From: Paragonimus skrjabini miyazakii
Taxonomy: Eukaryota > Platyhelminthes > Trematoda > Plagiorchiida > Troglotrematidae
Assembly (NCBI GenBank): GCA_014338405.1
Contig: JTDE01000122.1
Span: 17,542 to 81,541 of the forward strand
Reading direction: 5' to 3'
Length of the DNA: 64,000 bases
Shown one piece after another: positions 25,816 through 38,300 of this stretch (positions within the stretch are counted from its first letter, which is position 1; each line of letters opens with the position of its first letter). The notes beneath the pieces were generated by a model. That model had not been told where the DNA came from and ran no database searches. It worked only from the letters and a program-made list of their open reading frames with translations. A program made the translations under genes and the position numbers.

Positions 25816-28800
25816 AATCTTCCGAACAAATGGTTACACGTAAAGTATATGCCCTCCTGCAAATTAAATCGACCGTTACTATAATCTACGTACTCATGCT
25901 TGATTATGTAATGGCCATTACTTTAGCTTATGCGTTCATTAGTGAGGTAACTTTTAGTAATCACAAAGATAACCTGAATCCTACAAGCCTTGCCGCTTCC
26001 TCCTTATTCCGTTCCTGTCATCGATCTATAATATTTATTTGTGTGCAGATGAGAAGTTGCTACTGCAGTTGCGGTTGGCACAGTTAAGATGTACTGATTC
26101 TGTGGGTTTCTCTGTTCATCCGTTTGGCTTATGAGATGAAATAATTATTTATAACCTCGGTATTACCAATGTCGAATTTGTGATCTAATTTTCATTACAT
26201 CGATATCAAGTCGGTAAATGTAATAGTTATTATGGGCAGTCAGGTTATTGACCAGTTAGTTAATGATGGCTTGGTTAGCCCATTACGTCACGTTCCTCCA
26301 CGAAAATGGTGAACATTTCTATTTTGAACATAAGATAGCTAGGTGTGTGGAATCGGCGAGAACGGAAACCTGATAATAATTCTGACTTTCAAACAACCAC
26401 TCCCACTGGGTTTCAATTTGACCCGTCCATAACAAAATTCCAAAAGTCTGATTAGCCATTTCGTCAAATACTAACGTGATGAATTCGCTACATCGGTGAA
26501 AGGCGAAGTGGCTAGCCAAACTGATCAATCCTACTCAAAAACCTATTGCTGACTCAGTTTACATGGTGCATTTGAATTATTCTAGTGCTTAAAAATCATT
26601 AGTATGAAGTATTAGAGGTTGCGGTTACTTGTCTGATTATTCACTAACATACCTTTGCTAGAAACAAATAAGTTGTCTGCGATTTCATGTCTGATACCAA
26701 ACCCGATACTGGGATACCGGTATTGGGAATGAGATAAGTTTTGTCCCGATGCACTTCGAAGTACAAGAGTTAAATGAAATTGAGCTTTACCGGTTGGCAA
26801 ACAGCGTGACAATGAAAACCCTATTCGAACATTCATACCGGTCAGTTTGTGAAATAATGTTAATAATCAAATGCTATATTTATTATTACTATTCCTGGTA
26901 AGAATCTTTACATTGTAATAGACACGTTCAGTTACCTCCGTCAGTTGGGGAGGGTACAAAGCTTAAACATCCTTCTTAAATGTCCAATAACGCCGACGAA
27001 TATGCAACATCACTCAACTCAGTATTTGTTGAAAGACTACCTTGACAGGTCAGTAAGAAAACATTCCCAGTTTTGTGTTCTAAAAACAGAATAGTATTCC
27101 TGATTGCACCCTGAATGATAGATCATATGCAATTTGTTCAACGGATACGCTAAGCAATGATCATAATGTTATGAAGTCAAACATAAACTAAACCGGACAA
27201 TCAGAAAAGACGTACGTTACAGCTGAGATTCATATACAGTTAATCGAATCCTAAGTTTTTCTGTTTCCTAACAAAAACTGTCGGATCATAACTCACAGTC
27301 TATTTGTTCACGTGGTACTTTGAAGTTTGTTGTTTTGTTAGCATATCAAAAAAGCTTTTGAAACAAATTCGGGAACATCATCCACGATGATCGGAGTACC
27401 GTAGAACATGATCGGTCAACATTACTATTATTGTTTTGTTGTTCGGTAGTGAGTATCAAGTGAACATTGATCAAGTCTCCCAAACTGTACATCACCTGCC
27501 AAGCAGCCCACTATAAGTCATGCGACTGTGAATACCACTTACTGGCTTGGCTGTTGAGCTCAAGATTTTGGCTAAAATATTGTACTCGCTGTAACTTCAA
27601 CTAGACCGGACCGATGGTCAGCTAGCCTAGTTAAACCAATAAACGAGCATGCCGTAATAAACAGTTTATACCAACACCAACTGCTGGACCAGTCAACTAA
27701 TAACCCTGCACTAAGTCCGATCGGTATGACGATCAAACTCTATTACACCTTTGACGTAAGGATGAATTATAAAAAGTAACGTAAGTTTGCTTGATTGTCT
27801 TTGTGTACATATTTGGAACAATCTTGATGTTTTGAAAAGTAATATATTCTTTTGAAGAAAGAGCATATTTTCTACGATATAAATTTGGTGCTTCTACTTG
27901 CTTGAACGTTCTTCCGTTGTATTTACTGGGGAAACATTTGACAGTTGATCGTACTGATATGGCTGATACGATTATCTGACTCAGTTAAACATTTCGCTCA
28001 GATCAAACAACGTTGTAAGGTACGCGAAATAACGTAACTTGACACGCAACTGTTCTACTAAGTTTTCGACCTAAATGGGCTGTTTTCTTACATTGCTTGT
28101 CTTTCTCACACCTGTGGCTGTTTTTTGAATGATTTTGAAAATTTATCTTTTTACGACCAAAATGACATTTTTGGTGCTCTTCTGATCACTGATAAGATGG
28201 TTGCAAGCTTGTCATATGGCAGACGTGATGAATCAAACAGCAGATATCAATCGGAGTGTGTTGGTTCACGATGAAATTCAATATCCAATATTTTTGTTGC
28301 ATTCCTTTACACCTACACTTTAACCTAACTTTGCTCACTTCCCGATTCCTTTATGAGCATGACGTTGTTACGTTGACCAGTTGGGAATAGACGGGAAGCC
28401 TACATGGGGTTGGATGTGCTGACCACGGGTGTGTCGTTTGAATACTTCAACTGTATTCGTGGATGTGCGACAAAGTTGGCATGTGTTTACGTTTCGTGGT
28501 TACAGCAAAAAGGGTTGACCACAGTCACTAAGACAGATGAAGCCACCGTCATTTCATCTGTTTGATAATGTGAAACGACGTAGAAAGTGGAAAGTTTTGT
28601 GATCAGATGTAACATCTCATTGACAGTAAATCTGAAAAAAGTTACATGTAATTTATTAGCCGGTTTGTTGGAGGGTAAAGAGTAATATGGAGTGTTCATG
28701 TATATGACGAAGGATCTAAACAAGAGTTATGAAGGGGGTAACAAATAAATATCTTTCTTACGATAGGTAGATCTACTGAAAATCAAATTGAACCTTCAGG

Positions 28801-31800
28801 TCACAAAGGATAAACTGATTCATACGTTTTCACTAGTTCTTCTCACATTTACAACTTGTTTGAAAAAGTTGAAGACATGCCTAAAGAAAAATATTGCATT
28901 AACTAGAGTCATCTGTCGGTGACGGATTTGTATGTGTTGCTACGAGACTTGTCAGTAGCCATTTTATTCTTAAATTACTTATTATATAGCCCATCGCTTG
29001 TGTTAGTTACTACTTCCCCACAATTCAGATCGATTGTACAGATCAAATTACCTGAAAAATAACAGATTAATTGATATCATAAGACGGGTATCAGTGAACA
29101 GCACCATTTGAGCCTGCTTAACACACATGAGGGACATTTTTTGTCACGTAGCCATTGAAGATGACAAGAGAAATTTGATGCCTGTCAAACCGTCACATGC
29201 GATTACTCACACACATTATCCGTTCTTAACTCCTGTCCAGTAATTATGAGACTGCGCTTCATATCTACCGAGTTACGTGTCAGTATAGTTTGTCAGTTCG
29301 AGGTGAAATAATAGATGACCGATCGATTAATCTGTGATCGTTAAATGAAACTAGTTAGTGTTTGTGGCGATTCGTTGCTTTACGCAACAGTTGACTTGCT
29401 GGCAGTTTCTTCCTTTGCGAACACGTGTAGTCGAAAGCACTAACAATCTTCACCTTGATAATGTTTAACGTATATGGTTGTTTGCTTGGTTTAACTAATG
29501 TTTAGATAATGACCGATTCACGTAAACCTAATATGTGATTCGAGTCCAGCCTTGAACAATCGTAACAAAAAACCAAAATTATCATCAAGCCTCATTTTTT
29601 TCCAAAATTCATTTGGTGTTTACGGAATATTTAACATTAAACTGCGAATTAAGTCCCCGTTAAGACCATGCACTTTTGATGTGTTTGTTAGGATGGAGTA
29701 GGTGACAGCCAAATTGGCTGCTGCTTGTTCCAGTCCTCTTGAAACTAAGATTTATGTGCCTAGACTTCCTTTAATAAATACTTTATGGCAACATCTATTT
29801 GCCATAGTATTGTTTAAGTTCATTTATTGTTGGAATTATTATATTTGGTGCATACTACAATTTCGTTTTTAATGCCCGTGTAAACACGTAGACAAAGAAC
29901 AACTTCGAGACACACCCGAAGCAGGAGATAGAGATAATGAGTATATGAGATTTTCTGTTAACATGGTTCTCAGTGTTCTGACAGAATGGTGTTATAAGCT
30001 TATAGTGAAAGTGTAAAACGGTTCACTCCATTCAGGTCCAGACTAATTAGCCATGACATTACTCTTAGAGAAGTATTTGTGGAAGCGGCTTTCGTGCATT
30101 CTTGTAAGCTACACAGGATTTTACGCCGTGATTTAGCACAACGAACCTAGCTTTGTTTATTAAAACTGCCCGACTCCCCGCACAGCCATGCCGCACAGAT
30201 TGACTCTTTGGCCAGTTGACGAGTGGGTGAATTTGAGGGTAAACTGATTAGATTAAATGTGTTCTGAACATGCTTAAGAATAACAAAAGTCATCAAGTTC
30301 ATCGAGACTGTGAACCGAAACAAAGAGTTTATATCTGTTCTTGTTTAAAAATCTCATTCTTCTATGTTATTGCTTGGTTTGGATCGGCCAATTTCATCGT
30401 GTTAGTGCAAGATGGTATTCCTGTATTGACTCTGAAGACTTTCCTTATCCTTATCTAATGAGATTTCTTTTACCCAAATGCTTCTAGTTCTTACAGATCA
30501 CATGTCAACAATTTGGAAAGACTGATTGTGCCACCATTGCGCAAACTGAAAATCAGATACGCATTGCGCTTGTTGAACTTGGATTGTGCCGTTATCGCAA
30601 CGTACAATCGTCCGTGAGATGCTATACGTGTGGGATTAGCTGACTATACCATTCTGGACGCAAGTTAGTGGTAATGTAAACGACCGGTTATTTAAACCGT
30701 TTTTTACCCATACTGCTTAATAGGTCAGCAAATGTTTCCAATAACCATCTGCTTACGACAGTCACGTTACTGCTGCGCTCTGAATAACTGATGATCTTTC
30801 TACATCCGCAATCATTTCATGGGTCTTTTTGTACGTGACTTTTTGGTCACGATCAACACATGATTTGACAATAGCCTTTGTGATTAACACACGTGATAGT
30901 CGAGTACATAGAAACAATATATGCAAATTCATTCGTGAACACAAAAATGTTTACTTATGCAAAAACACAACTAACTCATGGTTATACACGGTCTTGACAA
31001 ATCCCCCCATTACGGTTGACACATCAACTGGAAAACACGGATAGAGAATAAGGACGACGGTTCACCCAGATTGCCTTCGGTACTTGATCAGACTGGCAAG
31101 ATGAACCATTATGTAGACATAAAATGACTCACCAAAATCTCACACGCGATTCTTTAGGCTTTCGTATACCAGGTCCAGGTAGATCAGCGTATAAGTGAAT
31201 TTTGGGGAAATTTTTGATATGACAGCTGGCGGCGGCATTCAAGTAAAGGCGGAAAACTGAAACATGATAAATCTTAACAGGAAAAGCTGTGCATCTGTTT
31301 ACTGCACGTTTTGAGAGACACGATACTCTCAAGCATCTCGGTATAAGTAGTCAACCTAAAATAAATTGCAGAGGAGGCAGTTATGTTGAGCGTCCTCTTC
31401 GAATCGTTCGTCGAGTAAGCCTCGCCAAAGGTCAGCAACCCTTCACCAACTGCTTCAACGTATGTCTAGTTTAGGGATTTGATCTAAGTGTCTCATATGT
31501 GGCCAGCTATTGAAGTTTTGAACTGACGTGCTTCTCGGAGCGTGTTATTCCTCAGCGTAGATGTTCCCAGTCCAAATTTCGTGCAGTGTATGTCAAAACT
31601 CTGTAAGTTTCCAAAAGTAATGTTCTAATTGTCTGCTGAACTCGACTGAACTTTGTGAAAACTGACGTCAGACATAACGAGAAGTCCACCGACACTCATA
31701 AATGAGACATCATTGTGGAAAACGGACATCGTTGCCCTCGTAGAGTCCGAGTGCGTATAGGACGTTCTTTTATGCGCTTGCGATTGAAAAACCGTGTCAG

Positions 31801-34800
31801 CTTAACTGGAAATTGGCGACAATTTCAATGGTCTGTCATTAACGGTCTGTATCCATTCTCTGTACTTTGCATATTAATGCAGAGGGGAATTTCTACTCCA
31901 CTTGGGTCTGTAATTTAACGAAACACAGGTTGCATATAACTCTGAATTCATTCTCACCTTAATTCGTCAGTGAAACTGGAAACACGGAGAAAGAACATTA
32001 ATGACAGATCATCCGGATTGTCATCAACATGTAGATATGGTTAGGTCGTCATTGACACAAATGACTTACTTTATACAATACCAGATTCTAAGACATATTT
32101 GTAATCCAGGTTAAACGGTACAACACCATTCTTTGTTTCAATGCATTGTTAACAGTTCCACTGGCAAGGGCGGCCAAAGTGAACAAACTTTGGCAGGCGC
32201 TTGATACTTGTTTTACAGAAAAGTGTAGAAAATTAATGACGCATCTTTTGATAGCTACCAAGCCGGCTGAAGGCTTTTCTGTAAAACGTTTATGGAAATA
32301 AGACTGCTTCAGAAATTCCTATGAAAGTAATACACCTAAACAAACGACCAATATTGAAAATAAGTACCTCATAAGGGAAACGAAATGAAAGTCTTTTACT
32401 TACGGATATACACTCCTGTAGGAACGTTGATAGCGTGTTTTTTTGGATAGCACAGGTGATCAGGGTCAGCTGAAGTCGCCCAGTCTGCTCGAACCTGGCA
32501 TGAGAATGAGTACAGAACACGCATTCAGTTAACTGTAATGTACTTACTTGTACTTATTCACATGTGACCTTTGCCGAATACGATCCCTTTTTCGATCCGT
32601 TAGTTTCTATATGAACCACTTATATCTGTGATCGCTAGACCTGTTCGTGGCACCAAAAGTCATAACCAGCTAAATAGGGTAGAAAAAGATGAAACGATAT
32701 AGTTTGAAATCATCACAAAAAGCACTATTTTCGTTGCGCTATGACTTCCTCAAATAATTCTATACCGCTCATATTGAAATATCCGGTCATTTTAGATGAA
32801 GTTTGGTAATAATGAATATTATTGCTATAGATTGAACATTTCACGGTGTGATCAAAGACGATCAGCTCATTACTCGCAGTTAACTATATATTCTACATTC
32901 TAGCATACAATTTGCATATATTGCCGTAAACACTAAACTCGTACTCCTCCATCTAATTTCTTCCGGAAGAATCGTGACACACCGGTTCATTTTTAACATT
33001 TCAATCGATCGTCCAATTCTGCGCACTAGTCGCCAGCCTGTTCAGAGCAAGGAAAATAACTGGATTAGCGCGACGTGAGGACTAGTTAAGTGAAGGGTAG
33101 ACAACAAAGGTCACGTGACCGATCAGTTAAGATAAGTAATTAAGACGTATAACAGAGTAAGAACTGCGCTTTATTCATATCTAGTCCAAGCCAACTACTT
33201 GATATCAGCTAGTCATATATCTTTTTTGTACAACAGTGCACCTGGCTGAGCTTATTAACTTCCAAGCATCCTTTATCACATCACCTGGGACTTTTACTAA
33301 CATAAGGGTTCTGCTTAGAGCATCTCACATGTATGTTTCTAACAACCAAGTGGCCAAGGGATGCGAGAGCGGACTGGGCGATCCGGCGGAGCCTATTCTG
33401 CAGCGCTGCGTAAAGTCGTCTCATCCGGAAAGAAATCCTAATATTCCTTCATGTCACCGGAAAGGAATCCTCCGCCCTTCAAGTATAAGTGGTCAGGCAA
33501 CTGCACACGTAACCGCTCGTTGCAAACTGCGGTCTCAGTTCATTGATTTAACCATGCGTGGAATGCATCATTTTATAATTGTAAGATTTATTGATAATGC
33601 CAATCTAGAAGAACCTTGAAGGCAATCCAAGCGACAGACCAGCTGTACACCTAATAGGTGTTTGTTGTTCATTTAGTCAATTAAGGGGAGAAATCGTTAA
33701 CCCCATATGTAAATGTGTTTGGCCCAACTCCAGTATAACTTTTACGACGGATGACTTATAAATTGTTGAAAGTTAAAAACGTAGGTCGGAAGCTCAAATA
33801 TACCAGGAAACAAAACATAGTGAGTTGATATAATAAAAACAGAAATTATACCAGTTGACGCACACGATCAACATCAGCGAGCTTTAGAATGATTTGAAGA
33901 TATCAAAACTGGCGCTTTTGTTAGTATGGTAGGGGTTGATAACAATGAGAGAAATAAAACAAAACGTATTATCAAACCAGGCCCTCATTGAATTCTTTCT
34001 GCCTCACATGGACTCAACAAGTATGATAATCTTGATGAGAGTCAAACAAACAAACACTTGCAACATGAGTGGAAGCGTTTGTTTGCTTAGTAACCACTCT
34101 TATGAACACTACCGATAACAGACAGAATTTTATGTCACTGATATCTAGCCTGTTAACTGTCACTGGAGTGAATGGACACAGGCCACATTAACTTGTATTC
34201 GCACCGACTGTATCTGCTAATAACAGGAGAGCACTGCTGTTAGTAGGTACGTGGACTTCTCATCAAAAACAGGTCGTGAAATAATTGGTAAAATCCATTG
34301 GTACTGATTCTGAAGTGCGCAGCGTGAAATTTTGAATAATTGAAGTATTTTGCCTTTGTAATGAGTATCGGTTTTTACAGGTACCATAATGTAAACTGTT
34401 TAAGCTGGATCAATAGAGGTATACATACAGTTTGTCTATAAATGTCAACCGAACAGGTTTTAGAGTGCAACCGGGTAAATAGACCGCTTGTGTTCAGCTT
34501 GTGAAGTGAATTTAAGTACGATGTCCTGCCACTTAATCTGATATAAAAATAATCAAAAATATCCTTTGTTTTCCTTTCTTTGTCAATGGTTGCATGTTAA
34601 GGCAAGCTATTGCCTTTGTTTTATTGATCAACCGTAAGTGAGAGTTTGTGTGCAAAATCTACTGATTACCTAACAATCTCCCATTTTTTCGCATGCCGCC
34701 AATAAGTAGTGGTTGGCTTCTAACCGGCAACTTACACAATCAGTTATACCGGTCGAAAAGTTACAGTTTTCCTAAGTGTACGCACTGGGCTTATATTTAT

Positions 34801-35939
34801 AGCTGCTGAATGGCATTCACATTAAAAGGAGAACATGGTACGCAGCAACACTCGTGGGAAACTTCTTGGGCTCTGTACAGTCAATAATTTCATAAAAATG
34901 CTGGATATGCTGCTGTAATTCCATCTTCGCAATTACTTTAGACAAAATTCCAACGACGTACAAGCTTTTATGATAAATATACTATGGAACGAAATGAATT
35001 TGAAATAACCATTGACATGCATTCTGCTATTTGTGATGCCGTTATTGGTTGTCATGTTTTTTGGAGTTCGTTTAATATATCATCTGTTATAATCAGCTTT
35101 GTCACCAACTTCCTTCACAGGTGTTCGTCACAGAGTTGTAACCGAATACGGTTTTACTGTGTGAACAAAACTACTCCTGACTCCAGTGCACTTATTCAGC
35201 ATTGCACAACGACTCAAAGGTAGTCGGCAGAGGGCGTAACACGATACGTGAAAGAACACTGCAACAATGCCCACTAGAAGAGTGAAGAAATCATTGATCA
35301 GTGAACTACTGTTTTCAGATTAAGGGATATTAAAATCTACTTCAAAACATGTCTGAATAGTTCATCAGCTTACAAAGTGATTTATAATATTATGTATGTT
35401 CGTTTTTTGATGATTATAAATTTAAGTAGAAACAAAGTGAGCAGTATCCGCAGTTAGTTTCAGTTCTCCCATTTTGATGAGATTTTCGGCCAGCTTTTTT
35501 AAAGAAAACTTTGAGATCGAGTTTTGATCTAGTTAAAGCTGATCGATAACGCGTGACTTTAGAAGAACTAACTATTAACATCGGCTCAAAATCACAAGAC
35601 ACAAGCGTGTTGATCGGCTTTATTGTTCACCACTTAGAACAAAACAATTTTATAGGTATCCAGCATAAGGAAATGACTAATTTGCCACAATAGATGAGAA
35701 GAAGAAAAAATCTTTCCTAAAGCAGACAGGAAACGTGGGGTGAAAGAAAAAACACATTCACACATTTGCTACCAGAGCCTTACTGACATCAATTCTTCAT
35801 CACAACACCCAGCATTATCGATAAAATTTGTTCTTTGTCCTGCTCACACCAGCTGTGAATCCTGGAATGCCCTAATGAAGTAAACTTCAGTATCAGTATC
35901 TTCGTGCATAGAACCTAAGCTATACTCTGTACACCACAC
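25816..35939. other. Unannotated stretch (about 10 kb)
   Basis: A long AT-rich interval with no recognised gene, element or RNA. A GC-richer patch at about 33360-33530 coincides with a 127-residue frame (33236-33619) that has no motif I know. Frames at 30762-31044 and 34984-35223 were compared with PLE and LINE proteins without a convincing match. Confidence 0.45.
33236..33619 (+). other. Motif-free 127-residue open frame in a GC-richer patch
   Basis: This is one of the longest open frames outside the retroelements. It opens with a non-ATG codon as listed, and the first ATG lies inside. The central part is rich in serine, proline and arginine and coincides with a local rise in GC. No signal peptide, membrane segment or known domain is visible. 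It could be a chance frame in a fragment of a GC-richer mobile element. I do not claim it as a gene. Confidence 0.15.
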
Positions 35940-38300
35940 TGCGGTTGAGATCCCAATCCATTAGTCACAAACAAGACACACTGTGTCCATTGGTGCGTGG
36001 GTAATTTTTAAGATGTGGACAAGCTAATCGATCAGGTGTGGGACAAGAGTCCTATGCTCAAGAATCGATAAAATCTATCCGTCCCGAAGACAAGCTGGTG
36101 ATACTTGTCATGTCCCAGGCGGCGTGGATACCACTTGGCGCTGGGTCTTTGGGGACATGTTGCATCATGTTTTGTAATCGCACAGTAAACTTGAAATTAG
36201 TGACAATGTTTATTCGACCTCTCACGGAATGTCTAAGATAATGTTGAAGTCACTGATAATATAATTTGACAAACGCCATGTAATCCCTAACTATAAGGTT
36301 TGTGACCTCATAGGTCATTCCATCAGCGATGGTGCAGCTCCTAAGTCTGGACCACTTGCAATAGCACACCACCAAACTACAAAATCTGACCAGCATCGAA
36401 ACAAAATTTTACATTTAGAAGATGCAAGTGACGTATTCAACTGATGAACTGAAGCCCCCCTGTATGTCTCTGATGTTCTGTGCTCACCGTTAACTCAAAC
36501 AGACCATAACAATGTCGTCTGCATACTGCATGGTTTGGAGGCGAGTTCACAGAAGCAGGTTCACCTAATCTCACTTGCAGTAAGGCAGGGCACAACTTAA
36601 GATCTTGTCTGCTGCAAAGTTGAATCGAAAAAAAGAAGATAGGCAACTTTGTCGCATCACACCTCACTGCCATAAATCCGGCCCAAGATCTGAAAACAAG
36701 TTACTCTCGTGTTATCAGGCACACAGTTTCTCTGTGAACACTCCCAGATTACTGCTCTGTCAACTCGGTCATTGGATCTTTTGATGTATAAAAATACAAC
36801 AAATGTTGGCCTTTTATAAGAACGGTGAGATACAAAGATGTGGTCATTCTAGCCACAGCTACGGCGAAGCCCAAGCTATTGTTTGAGTAATCTCGGTCGG
36901 TCTACGAAATGCAGCGGCGAAGAAAAAATCAAGATAATCTTTAGGTGATTTCCAGACAATGTACGTGAGCTGCGTCTAAAAATGATAAGGATGATAGCCA
37001 AATCGTAGTCATTTGAGCAGATCTCAATGATCTAGGTAGTACGGAGCGTAGCCACCGGTTTTCTTGAATAAAGTTTGGCCTTCGTCTATAAAAAGGGCGG
37101 AAATGAGTTTGTTTGGGATGGGTGCTTTGTATTGATTCAAGAACTTGATATCACGCGGAATTTCTGCTTCAGATGGCGTAGAAACATCTGGAAACAAGTG
37201 AGCACAAGGAGAGTTCAGTGGCTTTCTCAACGGCGCAAATCGTCAGTTGAGCTACCGTTAAGGTGCTGAGTCAAACCTCATAAAATTCGTTGCAGGTTAT
37301 GAGCTGAATCACCAGCGGCTTCGCAGATTAGCATGCTCACATCTGGTTTTCTGTATCGAATTGCTCAAATAAGATAGAAATAATTTCGGGAGATCCCGGT
37401 AGCTTCGGCTTGTTTCATCTGGATAGGACTTTGTGTAAAAAGGATCTCGCGATCCTCTTGTAATTGCCTTTGAGTTTCCAAGCAAGCAGCCTTGCGATTC
37501 GGATTGCACTCGTTGCCAAATGAACCATTCCGGCGTGTATCAAATAGTTTGGTTGATCGCATAAAAGTCCAGCAGTTTTAACCAAACGAGCAGTACAACT
37601 ACAAGATAAAGTATCATACTTATGCACTGTATGAGGCATATGTGCTCAATGTGCTTCACATTGGTCTAGCTGACACAGTTCTTGGTAAGAGGCGAACGAG
37701 CTCTCGTGGCAGTGCAGCGCTTTCATTCCAACTACTTTAACTAGTGTATTTCGTCAAGGCACAGTGCGAACGTGAAGCATATCAATGCGTGATCGAAATT
37801 CACAGGTGTGTTCCAGATTAAATTCAAACCTAGGAAACAGCAATATAATCGTTAGGTGATGGGTAGGTGGTCAATTTCTGTTCATGATTAACTTGGCAAT
37901 TGATAGTCCAGAAAACCAAAAATCAGTACTTATCTGATAGGTCGTTATCAGCACATAGATGCAATAAATTTCCATTGTTGTCTGTTAAATTAGTTACCAT
38001 AAGAGTGTGGGCTAACTAAGTAACGCAGTCAGCATGTAGCCAACCTGCTTGAACGTTCAGGCTTTTCGTCTGGATTACCAGACCTGAACGCGATGCAGTG
38101 CGCAGATGGTTTTTAGGTTGATGATCAAAATCACCTTTGACTGCGTCTGGACCACACTCTGTGGGAACAAATATCGCAAGACCTAGCACACGCCGCTCGT
38201 GATGGAAATCTTCCACGACCATGGTCATTGCTTATAATAATCGGACTGGCCAAACACCATGAGAACAATAGTATTAGTTCGTTGACGATGATCGACTACT
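35940..38300 (-). pseudogene. Decayed RTE-like LINE (endonuclease, linker, reverse transcriptase)
   Basis: Minus-strand translation in shifting frames follows the order of an RTE-type non-LTR retrotransposon. The AP-endonuclease block comes first: VVEDFHHERRV near 38.2 kb (family GDFNARVG) and HLRTASRSGLVIQT near 38.1 kb. SFDHALICFTFAL (about 37.8 kb) corresponds to the SDH end of the nuclease. The linker KAACLETQRQLQEDREIL follows at about 37.45 kb, then NQYKAPIPNKLISALF at about 37.1 kb (family YKAPGPD...ALF). Next are the fingers LGLRRSCG and YKRPT (36.88-36.81 kb), then motif A VVFLYIKRSNDRVDR. Motif C YADDIVMV lies at 36502-36525 and SSKCKILF at 36400-36423. A VYCAI segment lies near 36.18 kb. 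Many stops and frameshifts make it dead. Its boundaries are estimates. Confidence 0.78.

Noticed and set aside
32290..32520. Similarity between TTTTTTTGGATAGCACAGG near 32.44 kb and a similar stretch near 55.46 kb, considered as LTR-integrase relics
   Set aside because: The similarity covers only about 26 bases, partly a T-run, and neither flank extends it or shows an integrase motif.
37309..37639. Three overlapping minus frames first considered as another PLE endonuclease because of an SCSC motif
   Set aside because: The neighbouring blocks fit the linker region of the RTE-like LINE in correct order, so they were assigned to that element.
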